A stretch of 60,938 bases of DNA from JAWWPY01 sp964412845 (GTDB lineage: Bacteria > Actinomycetota > Actinomycetes > Streptosporangiales > Streptosporangiaceae). The notes under the pieces were generated by a model. That model searched no databases. It saw nothing but the letters and a program-made list of their open reading frames with translations, and was not told the origin of the DNA. The stretch is from assembly GCA_964412845.1 (NCBI GenBank), contig CAYPQM010000013.1, positions 1-60,938 of the forward strand. The letters are read 5' to 3'. Position numbers and translations under genes: made by a program. Below, piece after piece: positions 16,475 to 25,064 of this stretch; the stretch's first letter is position 1, and each line of letters begins with the position of its first letter.

Positions 16475-18001
16475 CTATAACCGCACGGCGTCGGGCGGCG
16501 GCACGGCCTCGGTCATCCGGACGCGCTCCACGATCGACTCCTCGACCGCCTCGCCCATCGCCAGCCCGGCGAGCGCGAGGTTCCTGGACCGGTCCCCGCG
16601 GTACATGACCGCGACGACGATGCCGCCGACGATCAGCCAGCCGAGAACGATGAACGGGGCCAGTGAGACCGGCCACGCGGGCAGCGGGACGACCGAGTAG
16701 TAGACGACCACGGCCAGCGCGATCGACCCGATCGCGGGGACGACCAGGTGCTTGCCCCAGCTGAACTCGTCCGCGTGCTCCCGGCGGTAGAAGAGGAACA
16801 GCCCGACGTTGGCCATGATGTACACGAAGGCCAGGGCGAAGGTGAACCAGGTGCCGGTCACGTTGTAGACGTTGGCCACCCCGATGACCAGGGGCAGGAT
16901 CAGGCCCAGCGCGATGTTGATGCCGGTCTGCACCAGGATCGCGTTCGACGGCGTCTTGTACTTGCCGTGCAGCTTGGTCAGGGACACAGGCAGTGCCCTG
17001 GCCCGCGCCATGCCGTAGAGGAACCGCGACGAGGCGTTGGTGCAGGCGATGGAGACGGCGATGGCCGAGTTGAACAGGGCGAACAGGACGATGAGCCAGC
17101 CGTCCCCCCAGTACTTCTTGCCGAGGACGAAGGCGGGCAGTTCCGAGGAGCCGGAGAACGAGCCCAGCCGGGCGGTGCCCCAGCCGCTGATCTGGCCCCA
17201 GGAGACGACCACCAGGAACACGCCCATGATGATGATCGAGCCGAGCACCGCGCGCGGGATGATCCGCTTCGGGTCGCGGCTCTCCTCAGCGAGCGGCGCG
17301 GCCGCGTCCCAGCCGGTGATGGCGAAGATCGCGAACACCACGCCGAGGAACAGCCCGTGCAGGTGAGACGCGTGCAGCGACGCGGTCAGCCAGCTCAGGG
17401 TGACGCCGCCCGGACCTGGGCTGGCCAGCCCCCACAGGCCCAGCGCGAGGACGATGACCCCCTCAATAAGGCCCAGGATCACGATCAGCCGCACGGATAG
17501 CTCGACACCCCGCCAGGCGGTGTAGGCCACGAGCAGGATGAGGAAGATCATGAACCACCACCACTCGAAGGTCACGTTGTACTCAGCCTTGAGTGTCGAC
17601 TGCAGGGTGGAGCCCATGAACGACCCGACCTGGGCGATGACAACCGGATAGAACAGCAGGTACACCCAGGCCACCAGGAAGCCGGCCCGGCCGCCGAGGG
17701 ACCTGGACACGAACGTGTAGTAACTGCCCGTGGATGACAGGTGGCGGGCGAACTGGGCGAGCACGTAGCCCAGCATCAGGGCGATGATGAAGGCGCCGAG
17801 GTAGGCCAGCGGGGCGCCCACCCCGGCGTTCAGGACGATGAAGGGAACGGTGAACAGCCCCGCGATGGCGGGTGCGATGCTGGTGACGCTCTGCATGAGA
17901 ACGCCGGACAGTGAAAGTACGCCCGCTGCTAGCCGGTTCTGGGGCTGGGCGGGCGCGGCGTCTCCCGGACTACGGGGCGAGCCGCTGGGTGCGTGGGCCA
18001 T
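16475..18001 (-). CDS. APC-superfamily permease, last gene of the lsr-like operon
   Basis: A 508-residue protein with about twelve hydrophobic helices and the APC pattern near its start (SLSGVLMQSVTSIAPAIAGLFTVPFIVLNAGVGAPLAY). ITGWDAAAPLAEESRDPKRIIPRAV matches the helix 6-7 region of amino-acid/polyamine permeases. The family imports amino acids, amines or related small organic molecules by ion symport or exchange. It starts 12 bases after the LsrF-like gene, so it is probably cotranscribed and could be the importer for this pathway. Family membership alone does not make it a sugar transporter; the substrate is inferred only from context. A terminator follows. Confidence 0.88.
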   Translation of the reverse strand: MAHAPSGSPRSPGDAAPAQPQNRLAAGVLSLSGVLMQSVTSIAPAIAGLFTVPFIVLNAGVGAPLAYLGAFIIALMLGYVLAQFARHLSSTGSYYTFVSRSLGGRAGFLVAWVYLLFYPVVIAQVGSFMGSTLQSTLKAEYNVTFEWWWFMIFLILLVAYTAWRGVELSVRLIVILGLIEGVIVLALGLWGLASPGPGGVTLSWLTASLHASHLHGLFLGVVFAIFAITGWDAAAPLAEESRDPKRIIPRAVLGSIIIMGVFLVVVSWGQISGWGTARLGSFSGSSELPAFVLGKKYWGDGWLIVLFALFNSAIAVSIACTNASSRFLYGMARARALPVSLTKLHGKYKTPSNAILVQTGINIALGLILPLVIGVANVYNVTGTWFTFALAFVYIMANVGLFLFYRREHADEFSWGKHLVVPAIGSIALAVVVYYSVVPLPAWPVSLAPFIVLGWLIVGGIVVAVMYRGDRSRNLALAGLAMGEAVEESIVERVRMTEAVPPPDAVRL

Positions 18002-18013
18002 TTCCGTGCCTCC

Positions 18014-18931
18014 TCATTCGTGCTTGCTGTGCGGGTCGTGCTGAGGGTCGTGCTGCTGGGCCGGTGGGCGCAGGAATTCGTCGTACGCGTCCGCTGGTTT
18101 CGTCGAGTCGTGCACGACAGCGGCTATCGCGCGGATCATGGCCGCGGGATGGTCGCTCTGGAAGATGTTGCGGCCCATGTCGACCCCGGCCGCGCCCTGC
18201 TCGATGGCCTGGTGAGCCATGGTCAGGGCCGCTAGTTCCGGCTGCTTCTTCCCGCCGGCCATGACCAGTGGCACCGGGCACGCCGCGGTGACCGTGTCGA
18301 AGTCCTCGGCGCAGTAGTACGTCTTGACCACGTGCGCGCCCAGCTCGGCGCAGATCCGGGTGGCGAGGCGCAGGTAGCGGGCGTCCCGGGTCAGTTCCTG
18401 GCCGACGGCGGTGACGGCGAGCACCGGGATCCCGTACCGCTGGCCCTCGTCCACCAGCCGGGTCATGTTGCGGACCGACTGGGTCTCGAACTCACCGCCG
18501 ATGAAGACCTGGACCGCGACGGCTGAGGCGTTGATCCGGACGGCGTCCTCCATGCCGACCGCGATCCGCTCGTCGGAGAGTTCCCGCAGGATGCTCGGCC
18601 CGCCGCTGGCACGCAGCACGATGGGGGTGCGGGCGGCGGCCGGCACGGTGGAGCGGACCATGCCGCGCGTGGTCATCAGCGCGTCGGCGTGCGGCAGCAG
18701 CGGGACGATCGACAGGTCCACCCGCTCCAGCCCGGTGGTCGGTCCCTGGAAGTAGCCATGGTCGATGGCGAGCATGACCGTCCGGTTCGTGGCGGGCCGG
18801 AAGATCCGGGCCAGCCGGCTCTGCATCCCCCAGTCCAGGGCCGCGCAGCCCTTCAGCCGGAACGGCTCGCTGCGGGCGGGCACCCCCGGCTGGAAGCGGG
18901 TCCCGCTGGTCGGGCCTTCGTCGTCGGCCAT
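18014..18931 (-). CDS. lsrF: LsrF-like phospho-AI-2 (P-HPD) thiolase / class I aldolase
   Basis: In E. coli LsrF cleaves 3-hydroxy-5-phosphonooxypentane-2,4-dione with CoA to acetyl-CoA and dihydroxyacetone phosphate. This 305-residue protein resembles it along its whole length: LKGCAALDWGMQSRLARIF, LAIDHGYFQGPTTGLERVDL (Asp57), GAHVVKTYY with the Schiff-base Lys at 203, AGGKKQPE, and GVDMGRNIFQSDHP. As I recall, Lys203 is also the catalytic number in E. coli LsrF. Only the C-terminal tail (HDPQHDPHSKHE) is unusual. It lies between the LsrK-like kinase (52-base gap) and the permease (12-base gap). The substrate may be P-HPD or a related phosphorylated diketone. Confidence 0.88.
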   Translation of the reverse strand: MADDEGPTSGTRFQPGVPARSEPFRLKGCAALDWGMQSRLARIFRPATNRTVMLAIDHGYFQGPTTGLERVDLSIVPLLPHADALMTTRGMVRSTVPAAARTPIVLRASGGPSILRELSDERIAVGMEDAVRINASAVAVQVFIGGEFETQSVRNMTRLVDEGQRYGIPVLAVTAVGQELTRDARYLRLATRICAELGAHVVKTYYCAEDFDTVTAACPVPLVMAGGKKQPELAALTMAHQAIEQGAAGVDMGRNIFQSDHPAAMIRAIAAVVHDSTKPADAYDEFLRPPAQQHDPQHDPHSKHE

Positions 18932-18983
18932 GGTTGGGTTTCTCCTGGGGGTAGGAGCCAGCCCGGCAGGGCAGGCTCGCGTG

Positions 18984-20543
18984 TTACGAGCCCGCGGCCC
19001 GCCACAACGGGTTGAGCAGGCCTTCTTCGGACAGGTCGAGCATCCGCCGGTAGATCGTCAGCCAGGTGTCGTACCGGTCGTCGTAGCCGGCCACGGCCCG
19101 GGCGTCCGGCTCGAACGTGGCGGCCCGCTGGCGCAGATCAGGCCCGAGGTCGCCGAGACCGGACCAGATGCCCGCGCCGACGCCCGCGCACAGCGCCGCG
19201 CCGAGGGCGCTGCTCTCGGTGACCACGGGCACATGCACGGGCAGGCCGAGGACGTCGGCGATGATCTGCGGCCACAGCTGGCCTTTGGCCGCGCCCCCGG
19301 TGAAGGCCAGTTCGGTGAACGCCAGGCCGGTGACGTCGCCGATGATGTCCCGGTGCCCGCGGACCACGTAGGCGGCCGCTTCCTCGATCGCCCGCACGCA
19401 GGCGGCGCGGCCGCGGGCGGCCGGGTCAGCCACGTCGAACTGGAGAAACGACGGGCTCGCGTGCACCCAGCGCTTCGCGTTCATCAGGTTGGACAGGATG
19501 GCGATGACGCCGCCGGCGCCGGCCGGGACCTTCGCCGCCTCCTCCTCCATGATCACGTAGGGATCGACCCCGCGGCTCCGGGCCACCGAGATCTCGCTCT
19601 CGCAGAATGCGTCACGGAACCACCGCATGCTCATGCCGCAGTAAAAGCCGATTCCTTCGAGCATCCACTCGCCCGCCGTGGCGTGGCACAGGGTGCGCAA
19701 CCGCATCTGGGGGTCGATCAGCGGCTGATCGAGCAGCACGGTGTTCTGCCAGAACGTGCCCGCGATGACCGTGTACTCGCCGCGCCGCGTCCCGGCGCCG
19801 ACCAGCGCCAGCTGGGTGTCGCCGCCGCCGGCCACCACGGGCGTGCCCGGGCGCAGCCCGGTCTGCGCGGCCGCCTGCGCGGTCACCTGGCCGACCACGG
19901 TGCCCGGGTCGACGACCGGGGGCAGCACGTCCGGGGAGAGCCCGCACATTTCCGGGATGGACTTCGACCAGGCCCGGTCGGCCAGCGTGAACATGGCCGA
20001 ACTTGACCCGCACGAAGGCTCAGTGACCTGCACGCCGGCCAGCCGGTACAGGATCCAGTCGCTGAGCATGCCCAGGCCCCGGGTGGCGGCCAGGATGCCG
20101 GGACGGTGCCGGGCGAGCCAGCGCAGCCGGGCCGGCGTGGTGATGGACACCCAGTCCCCGGCCTCGGCGTAGATCAGCTCGGCCGCGCCCTCGCTGACCA
20201 GTTCGGCGGCCTCGCGGGCCGATCTGCTGTCCACGTTCGGGCAGGCCCAGATCTCCCGGCCGGACCCGTCGTAGAGCACTACGCCTTCCCGCATGCTGGT
20301 CGCGGAGACCGCCGCCACCTCGCTGGGCGCAGCGCCGGCCTCATGCAGCGCGTCCCGCACGCAGGCGGCGATGGCGAGCCAGTTGGATTCCACGTCGAAG
20401 TCCTGGCCGCCGGGGGCGTCCGGTGGCTCCCGGTGGCTCCACTCGCGCATGCTCGACCCGGCCTGGCGCCCGGTGTCGGTGAAGAGCAGCGCCCGGCAGC
20501 TGCCGGTGCCCGCGTCGATGGCGAGGAGGTAACGGCGCTTCAC
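18984..20543 (-). CDS. lsrK: LsrK-like kinase (FGGY family, autoinducer-2 kinase type)
   Basis: LsrK phosphorylates the open form of autoinducer-2 in the cytoplasm. This 519-residue FGGY kinase has the ATPase-fold phosphate loop LLAIDAGTGSCRALLF at its start, and LsrK-type rather than generic blocks: AAVSATSMREGVVLYD, IWACPNVDSRSAREAAEL, IAGTFWQNTVLL, SMRWFRDAFCE and ALCAGVGAGIWSGLGDLG. These align well with E. coli LsrK as I remember it. The start codon overlaps the upstream dehydrogenase stop by four bases. Position next to lsrF reproduces the kinase-thiolase pairing of enteric AI-2 processing. It may act on AI-2 or on a similar polyhydroxy ketone. Confidence 0.86.
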   Translation of the reverse strand: MKRRYLLAIDAGTGSCRALLFTDTGRQAGSSMREWSHREPPDAPGGQDFDVESNWLAIAACVRDALHEAGAAPSEVAAVSATSMREGVVLYDGSGREIWACPNVDSRSAREAAELVSEGAAELIYAEAGDWVSITTPARLRWLARHRPGILAATRGLGMLSDWILYRLAGVQVTEPSCGSSSAMFTLADRAWSKSIPEMCGLSPDVLPPVVDPGTVVGQVTAQAAAQTGLRPGTPVVAGGGDTQLALVGAGTRRGEYTVIAGTFWQNTVLLDQPLIDPQMRLRTLCHATAGEWMLEGIGFYCGMSMRWFRDAFCESEISVARSRGVDPYVIMEEEAAKVPAGAGGVIAILSNLMNAKRWVHASPSFLQFDVADPAARGRAACVRAIEEAAAYVVRGHRDIIGDVTGLAFTELAFTGGAAKGQLWPQIIADVLGLPVHVPVVTESSALGAALCAGVGAGIWSGLGDLGPDLRQRAATFEPDARAVAGYDDRYDTWLTIYRRMLDLSEEGLLNPLWRAAGS

Positions 20544-21625
20544 GGCCGTGCGCTTTCGGGTAGTGCGCTTCCGGTGGACAGGACCCCGGGGTTCACCAGG
20601 TTGGCCGGGACCCGCCCGTTGATGAGATCAGCCACCGCGGCCACGGTGCGCTGCGCACCCCGGCGCAGGGTCTCCGCGGTGGCCCCGCCGATGTGCGGGG
20701 TGATGATCACATTCGGCGCGTCCAGCAGCGGATGCCTGGTGCCCGCGGGCGGCCGCTCGACGACGTCCAGCGCCGCGCCGCCCAGCGCGCCCCGCTTCAG
20801 CGCGTCGAGCAGGGCCGGCTCATCGACCAGCGACTCGCGGGCGGTGTTGATGAAGTACGCTCCCGGGCGCATCTGCGCGAACCGGTCACCGGAGAACATC
20901 CGCAGGTTCTCCGGCGTGGCCCGGGCGTGCAGCGAGACCACGTCGGAGTTCTCCAGCAGGGCATCCAGTGAGACCAGGGCCAGCTGAGCGGGCGCGGGCC
21001 GCGGTGGCATCGGGTCGTAGCCGATGGTGGTGAAGCCGAGCGCCTGGGCCCGGATCGCCACTTCACGGCCGACGTTGCCCAGGCCGACCAGCCCCAGGGT
21101 CAGGCTGGGCGCCTCGTGGCCGAAGAACTCGCGCCCGTCGAAGACCGACTCCGAGAACCCGCCGCCGTCCCGCAGGTAGCCGCCGGCCCGCGGTACCGCC
21201 CGGATGAGCAGCAGCGCGAACGCGACCGTGAGCTCGGCCACCGCCTCCGCGTTCTTGCCCGGCGTGTTGACCACCAGGACGCCGCGCTCGGCCGCCGCGG
21301 CCACGTCCACATTCACCGGCCCGCCCCGGGCGCAGCACACTAGCCGCAACTGCCCCGCGTCGAGCACCTCCGCGCTGACCGGGGCGCCGTGCACGATGAG
21401 CACATCATGACCAGGCACGGTCCGCGCGATCTGAGCCGGGTCACCGACATACTCGCGCAGCCGGCGCTCCGATTCGGTGCGCGGCGGCGCGGCGTCGGTG
21501 CCCTCGATCTGCACCGAGGTAACCGACACCGCGGCGCCCAGTTCGGCCAGGGCGCCGGTGTACGCGGTGACCGGCATGTAGGGGTCACCGACGACCAGGA
21601 CGCGCACCGGGCCGGGCTGGCTCAC
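20540..21625 (-). CDS. D-isomer-specific 2-hydroxyacid dehydrogenase (NAD-dependent)
   Basis: A 361-residue member of the D-2-hydroxyacid dehydrogenase family. The Rossmann motif is LGLVGLGNVGREVA, the substrate-binding region is LRLVCCARGGPVNVD, the conserved Arg is in FINTARESLVDE, and the catalytic His is in ITPHIGGATAET. The enzyme should oxidise a 2-hydroxy acid or reduce a 2-keto acid using NAD(P). The Cys-Cys in the substrate loop is uncommon. It overlaps both neighbours by four bases, so it is an integral operon member and probably handles a sugar-acid intermediate (inference). Confidence 0.88.
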   Translation of the reverse strand: MSQPGPVRVLVVGDPYMPVTAYTGALAELGAAVSVTSVQIEGTDAAPPRTESERRLREYVGDPAQIARTVPGHDVLIVHGAPVSAEVLDAGQLRLVCCARGGPVNVDVAAAAERGVLVVNTPGKNAEAVAELTVAFALLLIRAVPRAGGYLRDGGGFSESVFDGREFFGHEAPSLTLGLVGLGNVGREVAIRAQALGFTTIGYDPMPPRPAPAQLALVSLDALLENSDVVSLHARATPENLRMFSGDRFAQMRPGAYFINTARESLVDEPALLDALKRGALGGAALDVVERPPAGTRHPLLDAPNVIITPHIGGATAETLRRGAQRTVAAVADLINGRVPANLVNPGVLSTGSALPESARP

Positions 21626-22140
21626 GGGAAGATGTACGTCGGCTCGAGGTCGATGGCGTGCCCGCTGCCTGATTCGAGCACGAACTTGAGGGTTGGTGAG
21701 GTGTCCAGGTAATAGAACTCGATGGACTCACCGATCCGCCCGCCCATCAGGATCTCTGAACCGCGGGTGCGCCAGTGCTCCTTGAACAGGGCGGCGTCTT
21801 CGGCGGAGTGCTTCATGCAGGCGATGTGCTGGATGCCCTCGCCGTGGGTGTCCAGGTACTCCTGGTAGATGCTGGGCCCGCTGACCGGCTGGATGAGCTC
21901 GAAACCGAGGCCGTCCACCGAGGTCTCCGCGCCGATCATCCGGAACTCCACCGGTTCGCCGCGGACGATGGTGTCGTGCAGCAGCGGCGGCTTGTAGTCG
22001 AAGACGCTCCACGGGCCCCAGCCGAGGTTCTCCGTGTAATCGCGCAGGGCGGTCTCGATGTCCCGGACGACCACGGCGATCTGGGTGATGGTCATCCGGG
22101 TGGCCGGCTGCGGGATCCGGACGTTGTTACTGGCTGTCAT
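21622..22140 (-). CDS. VOC/glyoxalase-fold protein
   Basis: A 172-residue vicinal-oxygen-chelate protein with two beta-alpha-beta-beta-beta modules: TRMTITQIAVVVRDIETALRDYTENLGWGPW, later GFELIQPVSGPSIYQEYLDTHGEGIQHIACM and a C-terminal SIEFYYLDTSPTLKFVLE. Possible metal ligands include His105 in GIQHIA. This branch includes epimerases and isomerases of the methylmalonyl-CoA-epimerase type as well as lyases. It overlaps the dehydrogenase gene by four bases and the epimerase gene by 14. The enteric lsr operon carries LsrG, an isomerase of a different fold; this protein could fill that step (speculative). Confidence 0.82.
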   Translation of the reverse strand: MTASNNVRIPQPATRMTITQIAVVVRDIETALRDYTENLGWGPWSVFDYKPPLLHDTIVRGEPVEFRMIGAETSVDGLGFELIQPVSGPSIYQEYLDTHGEGIQHIACMKHSAEDAALFKEHWRTRGSEILMGGRIGESIEFYYLDTSPTLKFVLESGSGHAIDLEPTYIFP

Positions 22141-22879
22141 GTGCTGCCTCCTTGACTTGGGCCGGGTGGGGCGTGCGCCGGGTGGCCGGGGCGCGCAGGG
22201 CGGTGAGCATCTGGGCCAGGTTGCCGGCCGGATCGGTGCCGTCGAAGATCGCGCTGCCGCTGACCACGACGTCGGCGCCCCAGCCCGCGATCTCGGCGGC
22301 GTTCTGCAGCGTCACGCCGCCGTCCACGCCGACCAGGACCGGGGCCTGAGCCTGGGCGGCCAGCCGCCGGACGGCCTCGACGCGGGCACAGGTGTTGGCC
22401 GCGGGCCGCTGGCCGGACCAGCCGGGGTTGACCGCGAGGACCAGCACCAGGTCGGCCAGCTCAAGCACCGGTTCCACGGCCTGCACGGGGGTTCCCGGGT
22501 TGATCGCGACGCCGCGCAGGAAGGGCCGCTGCGACCTGGCCAGCGTGGTCATCTCCTGCATGGTGCGGTGCAGGTGCCGGGTGGATTCGGTGTGCACCGT
22601 GATCACCGCGGCGCCGGCCGCGGCGACCTCGGGCAGCAGCCTGCGCGGCTCGTCCACCATGAGGTGGGCGTCGACGCCGATCCCGGTGGACGCGACCGCC
22701 GCGATGAACGCGGGGCCGACGGTCAGCTGGGGGCAGAAGCTGCCGTCCATCACATCGATGTGCGCCCACTGGCCCCGGATGACCTGGAGTTCCGCGCCGA
22801 GCTGGGTCAGGTCGGCGGTCAGCACGCCCACGCTGAGCCGGGGCGCGGTCACGGCCGCCGCCCGGCCGCCGCCCGTCAC
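22127..22879 (-). CDS. Ribulose-phosphate 3-epimerase family protein (LsrE-like)
   Basis: The start is the GTG at 22879, which overlaps the TGA of the SDR gene upstream. The 250-residue TIM barrel shows family blocks: LSVGVLTADLTQLGAEL, HIDVMDGSFCPQLTVGP (catalytic Asp), VDAHLMVDEP, VLVLAVNPGWSGQ and VGVDGGVTLQNAAEIAGWGADVVVSGSAIF. These carry the His and Asp metal ligands of RPE. It may epimerise a pentulose phosphate or a related compound. Salmonella has a similar epimerase, LsrE, in its lsr operon, which makes this another shared feature of the two loci. The N-terminal ADLTQL differs from the usual ADFANL. Confidence 0.87.
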   Translation of the reverse strand: MTGGGRAAAVTAPRLSVGVLTADLTQLGAELQVIRGQWAHIDVMDGSFCPQLTVGPAFIAAVASTGIGVDAHLMVDEPRRLLPEVAAAGAAVITVHTESTRHLHRTMQEMTTLARSQRPFLRGVAINPGTPVQAVEPVLELADLVLVLAVNPGWSGQRPAANTCARVEAVRRLAAQAQAPVLVGVDGGVTLQNAAEIAGWGADVVVSGSAIFDGTDPAGNLAQMLTALRAPATRRTPHPAQVKEAAHDSQ

Positions 22880-23772
22880 GGCGTCTCCCCGGGGCCGCCC
22901 GGCAGGTCCGCCTGCACCTCGTCGAGGGGAATTCCCAGCGTCTGGCCGCCGTCCAGGATCACGGTCTGGCCGGTCATGTAGGCCGAGTCCGGCCCGGCCA
23001 GGAAGCCCACCGCGCGGGCGATGTCGGCGGGCTCGCCGAACCGTCCCAGCGGGATCTTCTTCAGGTACTCGGGGCCGAGCACCGGATCCTCGATCACCCA
23101 CCGGGCGATCCGGGTGTTGACCACGCCCGGGGCCACCGCGTTGATCCGCACGCCGTGCCGGGCCAGGTCCAGCGCGGCGGCGCGGACGAAGGTGACCACG
23201 GCGCCCTTGCTGGCGCTGTAGGCGACCAGGTTCTCCTCGACCTGGATGGCGTTCGTGGACGCGGTGACCACGATCGTGCCGCCGCGGCCGCGCATCGCGC
23301 GCCCGGCTTCCTGGACGCACAGGAACACCCCGTTGACGTTCACGTCGAAGACCCGCTGCCACTGCTCGTCGGTCACCTCGAGCAGCGGCCGGACGTCTGC
23401 GATCCCCGCGTGCGCCACCATCACGTCCACCGCGCCGGCGTGCTGCGCGCAGGCCTCGACCGCGCGCCGGACATCGGCCCGGACGCTGACGTCCCCGGCC
23501 ACGCCGATCGCGGCCGGGCCCAGCGATTGCGCGGTCCGGGCGACGAGTTCGCCGTCGGCGTCCATCAGCACGACCCGCGCCCCCCGCTCGGTAAAGTACT
23601 GCGCGATGGCCGCCCCGATGCCCTGGGCCGCGCCGGTCACCACGACGCCCCGCCCCGCGAAGGATCGCCGCCCGGAGCCGTGTCCGCCGGAGCTGCGCTC
23701 ATCCAGGGTGCGGCCTTCGGTGCCCGTGCCGCCGTCGGCCTTCAGGCCCGGTTCTTCGGCGCCGTTCGTCAT
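22876..23772 (-). CDS. Short-chain dehydrogenase/reductase
   Basis: A classical SDR of 298 residues: cofactor motif VVVTGAAQGIGAAIAQYF, VAHAG in place of the usual NNAG, catalytic Ser in VVTASTNA, and YSASKGA with the Tyr and Lys. The Asp in VVLMDAD after the second strand suggests NAD rather than NADP. About 38 hydrophilic Gly-rich residues precede the fold, so a later start is possible, although the current ATG makes the ATGA overlap with the gene upstream. It probably oxidises a hydroxyl of the sugar-like substrate. Confidence 0.88.
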   Translation of the reverse strand: MTNGAEEPGLKADGGTGTEGRTLDERSSGGHGSGRRSFAGRGVVVTGAAQGIGAAIAQYFTERGARVVLMDADGELVARTAQSLGPAAIGVAGDVSVRADVRRAVEACAQHAGAVDVMVAHAGIADVRPLLEVTDEQWQRVFDVNVNGVFLCVQEAGRAMRGRGGTIVVTASTNAIQVEENLVAYSASKGAVVTFVRAAALDLARHGVRINAVAPGVVNTRIARWVIEDPVLGPEYLKKIPLGRFGEPADIARAVGFLAGPDSAYMTGQTVILDGGQTLGIPLDEVQADLPGGPGETP

Positions 23773-24887
23773 CGCTCGCCCCCCACGGCCGGGCCGGCCA
23801 GCGCCACGGCCCGGGCGGCGAACTCGTCGATCGCCGCGGTGCCGGCCAGGGCTCCGATCTCCAGCTGGTAGCCGCGTTCTTCGCCGGGCTCCAGGTGCTG
23901 CAGCTCACCCCGGCCGCGCGCGTCGAACCGGCCGGCGTCCCGGTTGGTGCTGGGCTCCATGGCGACGACGTAGGTGGCGGCTCCGAGCTGCCGCCAGGTG
24001 ATGTGCCGGGGGAGTGCTGCGCGCGGGTAGCGCTGGAACACGCCGAGCCCGGCCGCCCGGTTGACAACGGCCGCGCTGACCAGCCCGTCGGCGTCGGCGA
24101 GCATGTCGTGCTCGTAGCATTCCTCGACGAAATCGCGGCGCGGCGCGGCCAGCTGCCGGTAGCCGGGGCTGCTGGCTTCGCTGACGCATTCGCCCGGCCC
24201 GGCCGGGTAGATGAGCTCGGCGCCCGCGTCTACCACGGGGAACCCCACATTGCAGTGGTAGAGCAGCATGTGCGGGCACGGCGTGGGCCCGATGTTGGTC
24301 ACCGTGTCGGTGATCCGCAGGGCAGTCCCGCCGAGGTCGGTCTCGATCCGGCGGCGCAGCATGAGCTGCTCGCCGAACACCGCGGCCTGCCGGACCTCAC
24401 CCTCGGCCCACAGCACGCATTCGTCACCGTGCCAGGTGCTGCCGTAACCGGCCAGCCTGGCCGGCAGGCCGGTGTAGCGGCCATGCAGGCCGTAGGTCTC
24501 GGTGCGGCGATGCGGGTAGTTGAAGACGCTGGCGTCGTCCGTGCCGCCGAGCAGCGTGTGGTCCAGGCCGCAGGTGGAGACCAGGCCGCCGGGGAAGCCG
24601 CGGAACCAGCCGAGGCCGGCCGGGTCGTGGAACCAGGGCCCGGTCAGGCCGACCGGGGACCACCAGGCCAGCGGGCGGCCGCCGGCCCAGGCCCGGCCGA
24701 CATCGAAGCCACGGTCCACCAGGATCTCGAATTCGAACCCGGCGCCGGTGCCGCAGCGGAGCATCCGCACCCCGCGCTCCGCGCCGTCGCCGCCCTCGAT
24801 CAGCTGGATCCCGGCCACCTGCTCCAGCCGGCCGACGCGGGCGAGCAGATCCTCTCTGGTCCACTGCTGTCCCCAGAGAGTCACCAC
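23769..24887 (-). CDS. DUF4432 family aldose-1-epimerase-like protein
   Basis: A 372-residue beta-sandwich galactose-mutarotase-like protein. Visible are MLRCGTGAGFEFEILVDRGFDVGRAW near residue 45, GFPGGLVSTCGLDH, ETYGLHGRYTGLPARLAG, the central DTVTNIGPTPCPHMLLYHCNVGFPVVD and a late VVAMEPSTNRDAGR. This pattern is typical of DUF4432, a group found in carbohydrate operons with presumed sugar epimerase or mutarotase activity. It is the first gene after the 177-bp gap that follows the regulator, and so may head its own transcript. Confidence 0.82.
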   Translation of the reverse strand: MVTLWGQQWTREDLLARVGRLEQVAGIQLIEGGDGAERGVRMLRCGTGAGFEFEILVDRGFDVGRAWAGGRPLAWWSPVGLTGPWFHDPAGLGWFRGFPGGLVSTCGLDHTLLGGTDDASVFNYPHRRTETYGLHGRYTGLPARLAGYGSTWHGDECVLWAEGEVRQAAVFGEQLMLRRRIETDLGGTALRITDTVTNIGPTPCPHMLLYHCNVGFPVVDAGAELIYPAGPGECVSEASSPGYRQLAAPRRDFVEECYEHDMLADADGLVSAAVVNRAAGLGVFQRYPRAALPRHITWRQLGAATYVVAMEPSTNRDAGRFDARGRGELQHLEPGEERGYQLEIGALAGTAAIDEFAARAVALAGPAVGGER

Positions 24888-25064
24888 CCGGCCAGCCTCC
24901 TCGTGCCGCCAGTCCGCCCGGCCTCAGTGACGGGGGAGAGCATTCGCTCAACAACTGGTCATCCGCTCGTATCGGAAGTATCAACCTCCCCGGGGCTCAT
25001 GGCAAGGGTTTGCGCGGGGGAAATGCCTGGCTGCGGGGTGGTATGCGGGACCGGGACCGGTTCG
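24888..25064 (-). promoter_or_regulatory. Likely internal promoter region between lsrR-like and DUF4432 genes
   Basis: This is the only gap longer than 60 bases inside the 13-gene operon. It contains a direct repeat, CATTCGCTC (24941-24949) and CATCCGCTC (24960-24968), 19 bases apart, which is about two helical turns. A SorC-type regulator made from the gene just upstream could bind here. No clear -10/-35 pair was identified. Confidence 0.4.

Noticed and set aside
22880..23362. N-terminal extension of the RPE-like protein from 23362
   Set aside because: The extra residues are the shadow of the SDR gene in another frame; the GTG at 22879 overlaps the SDR stop and fits family length.
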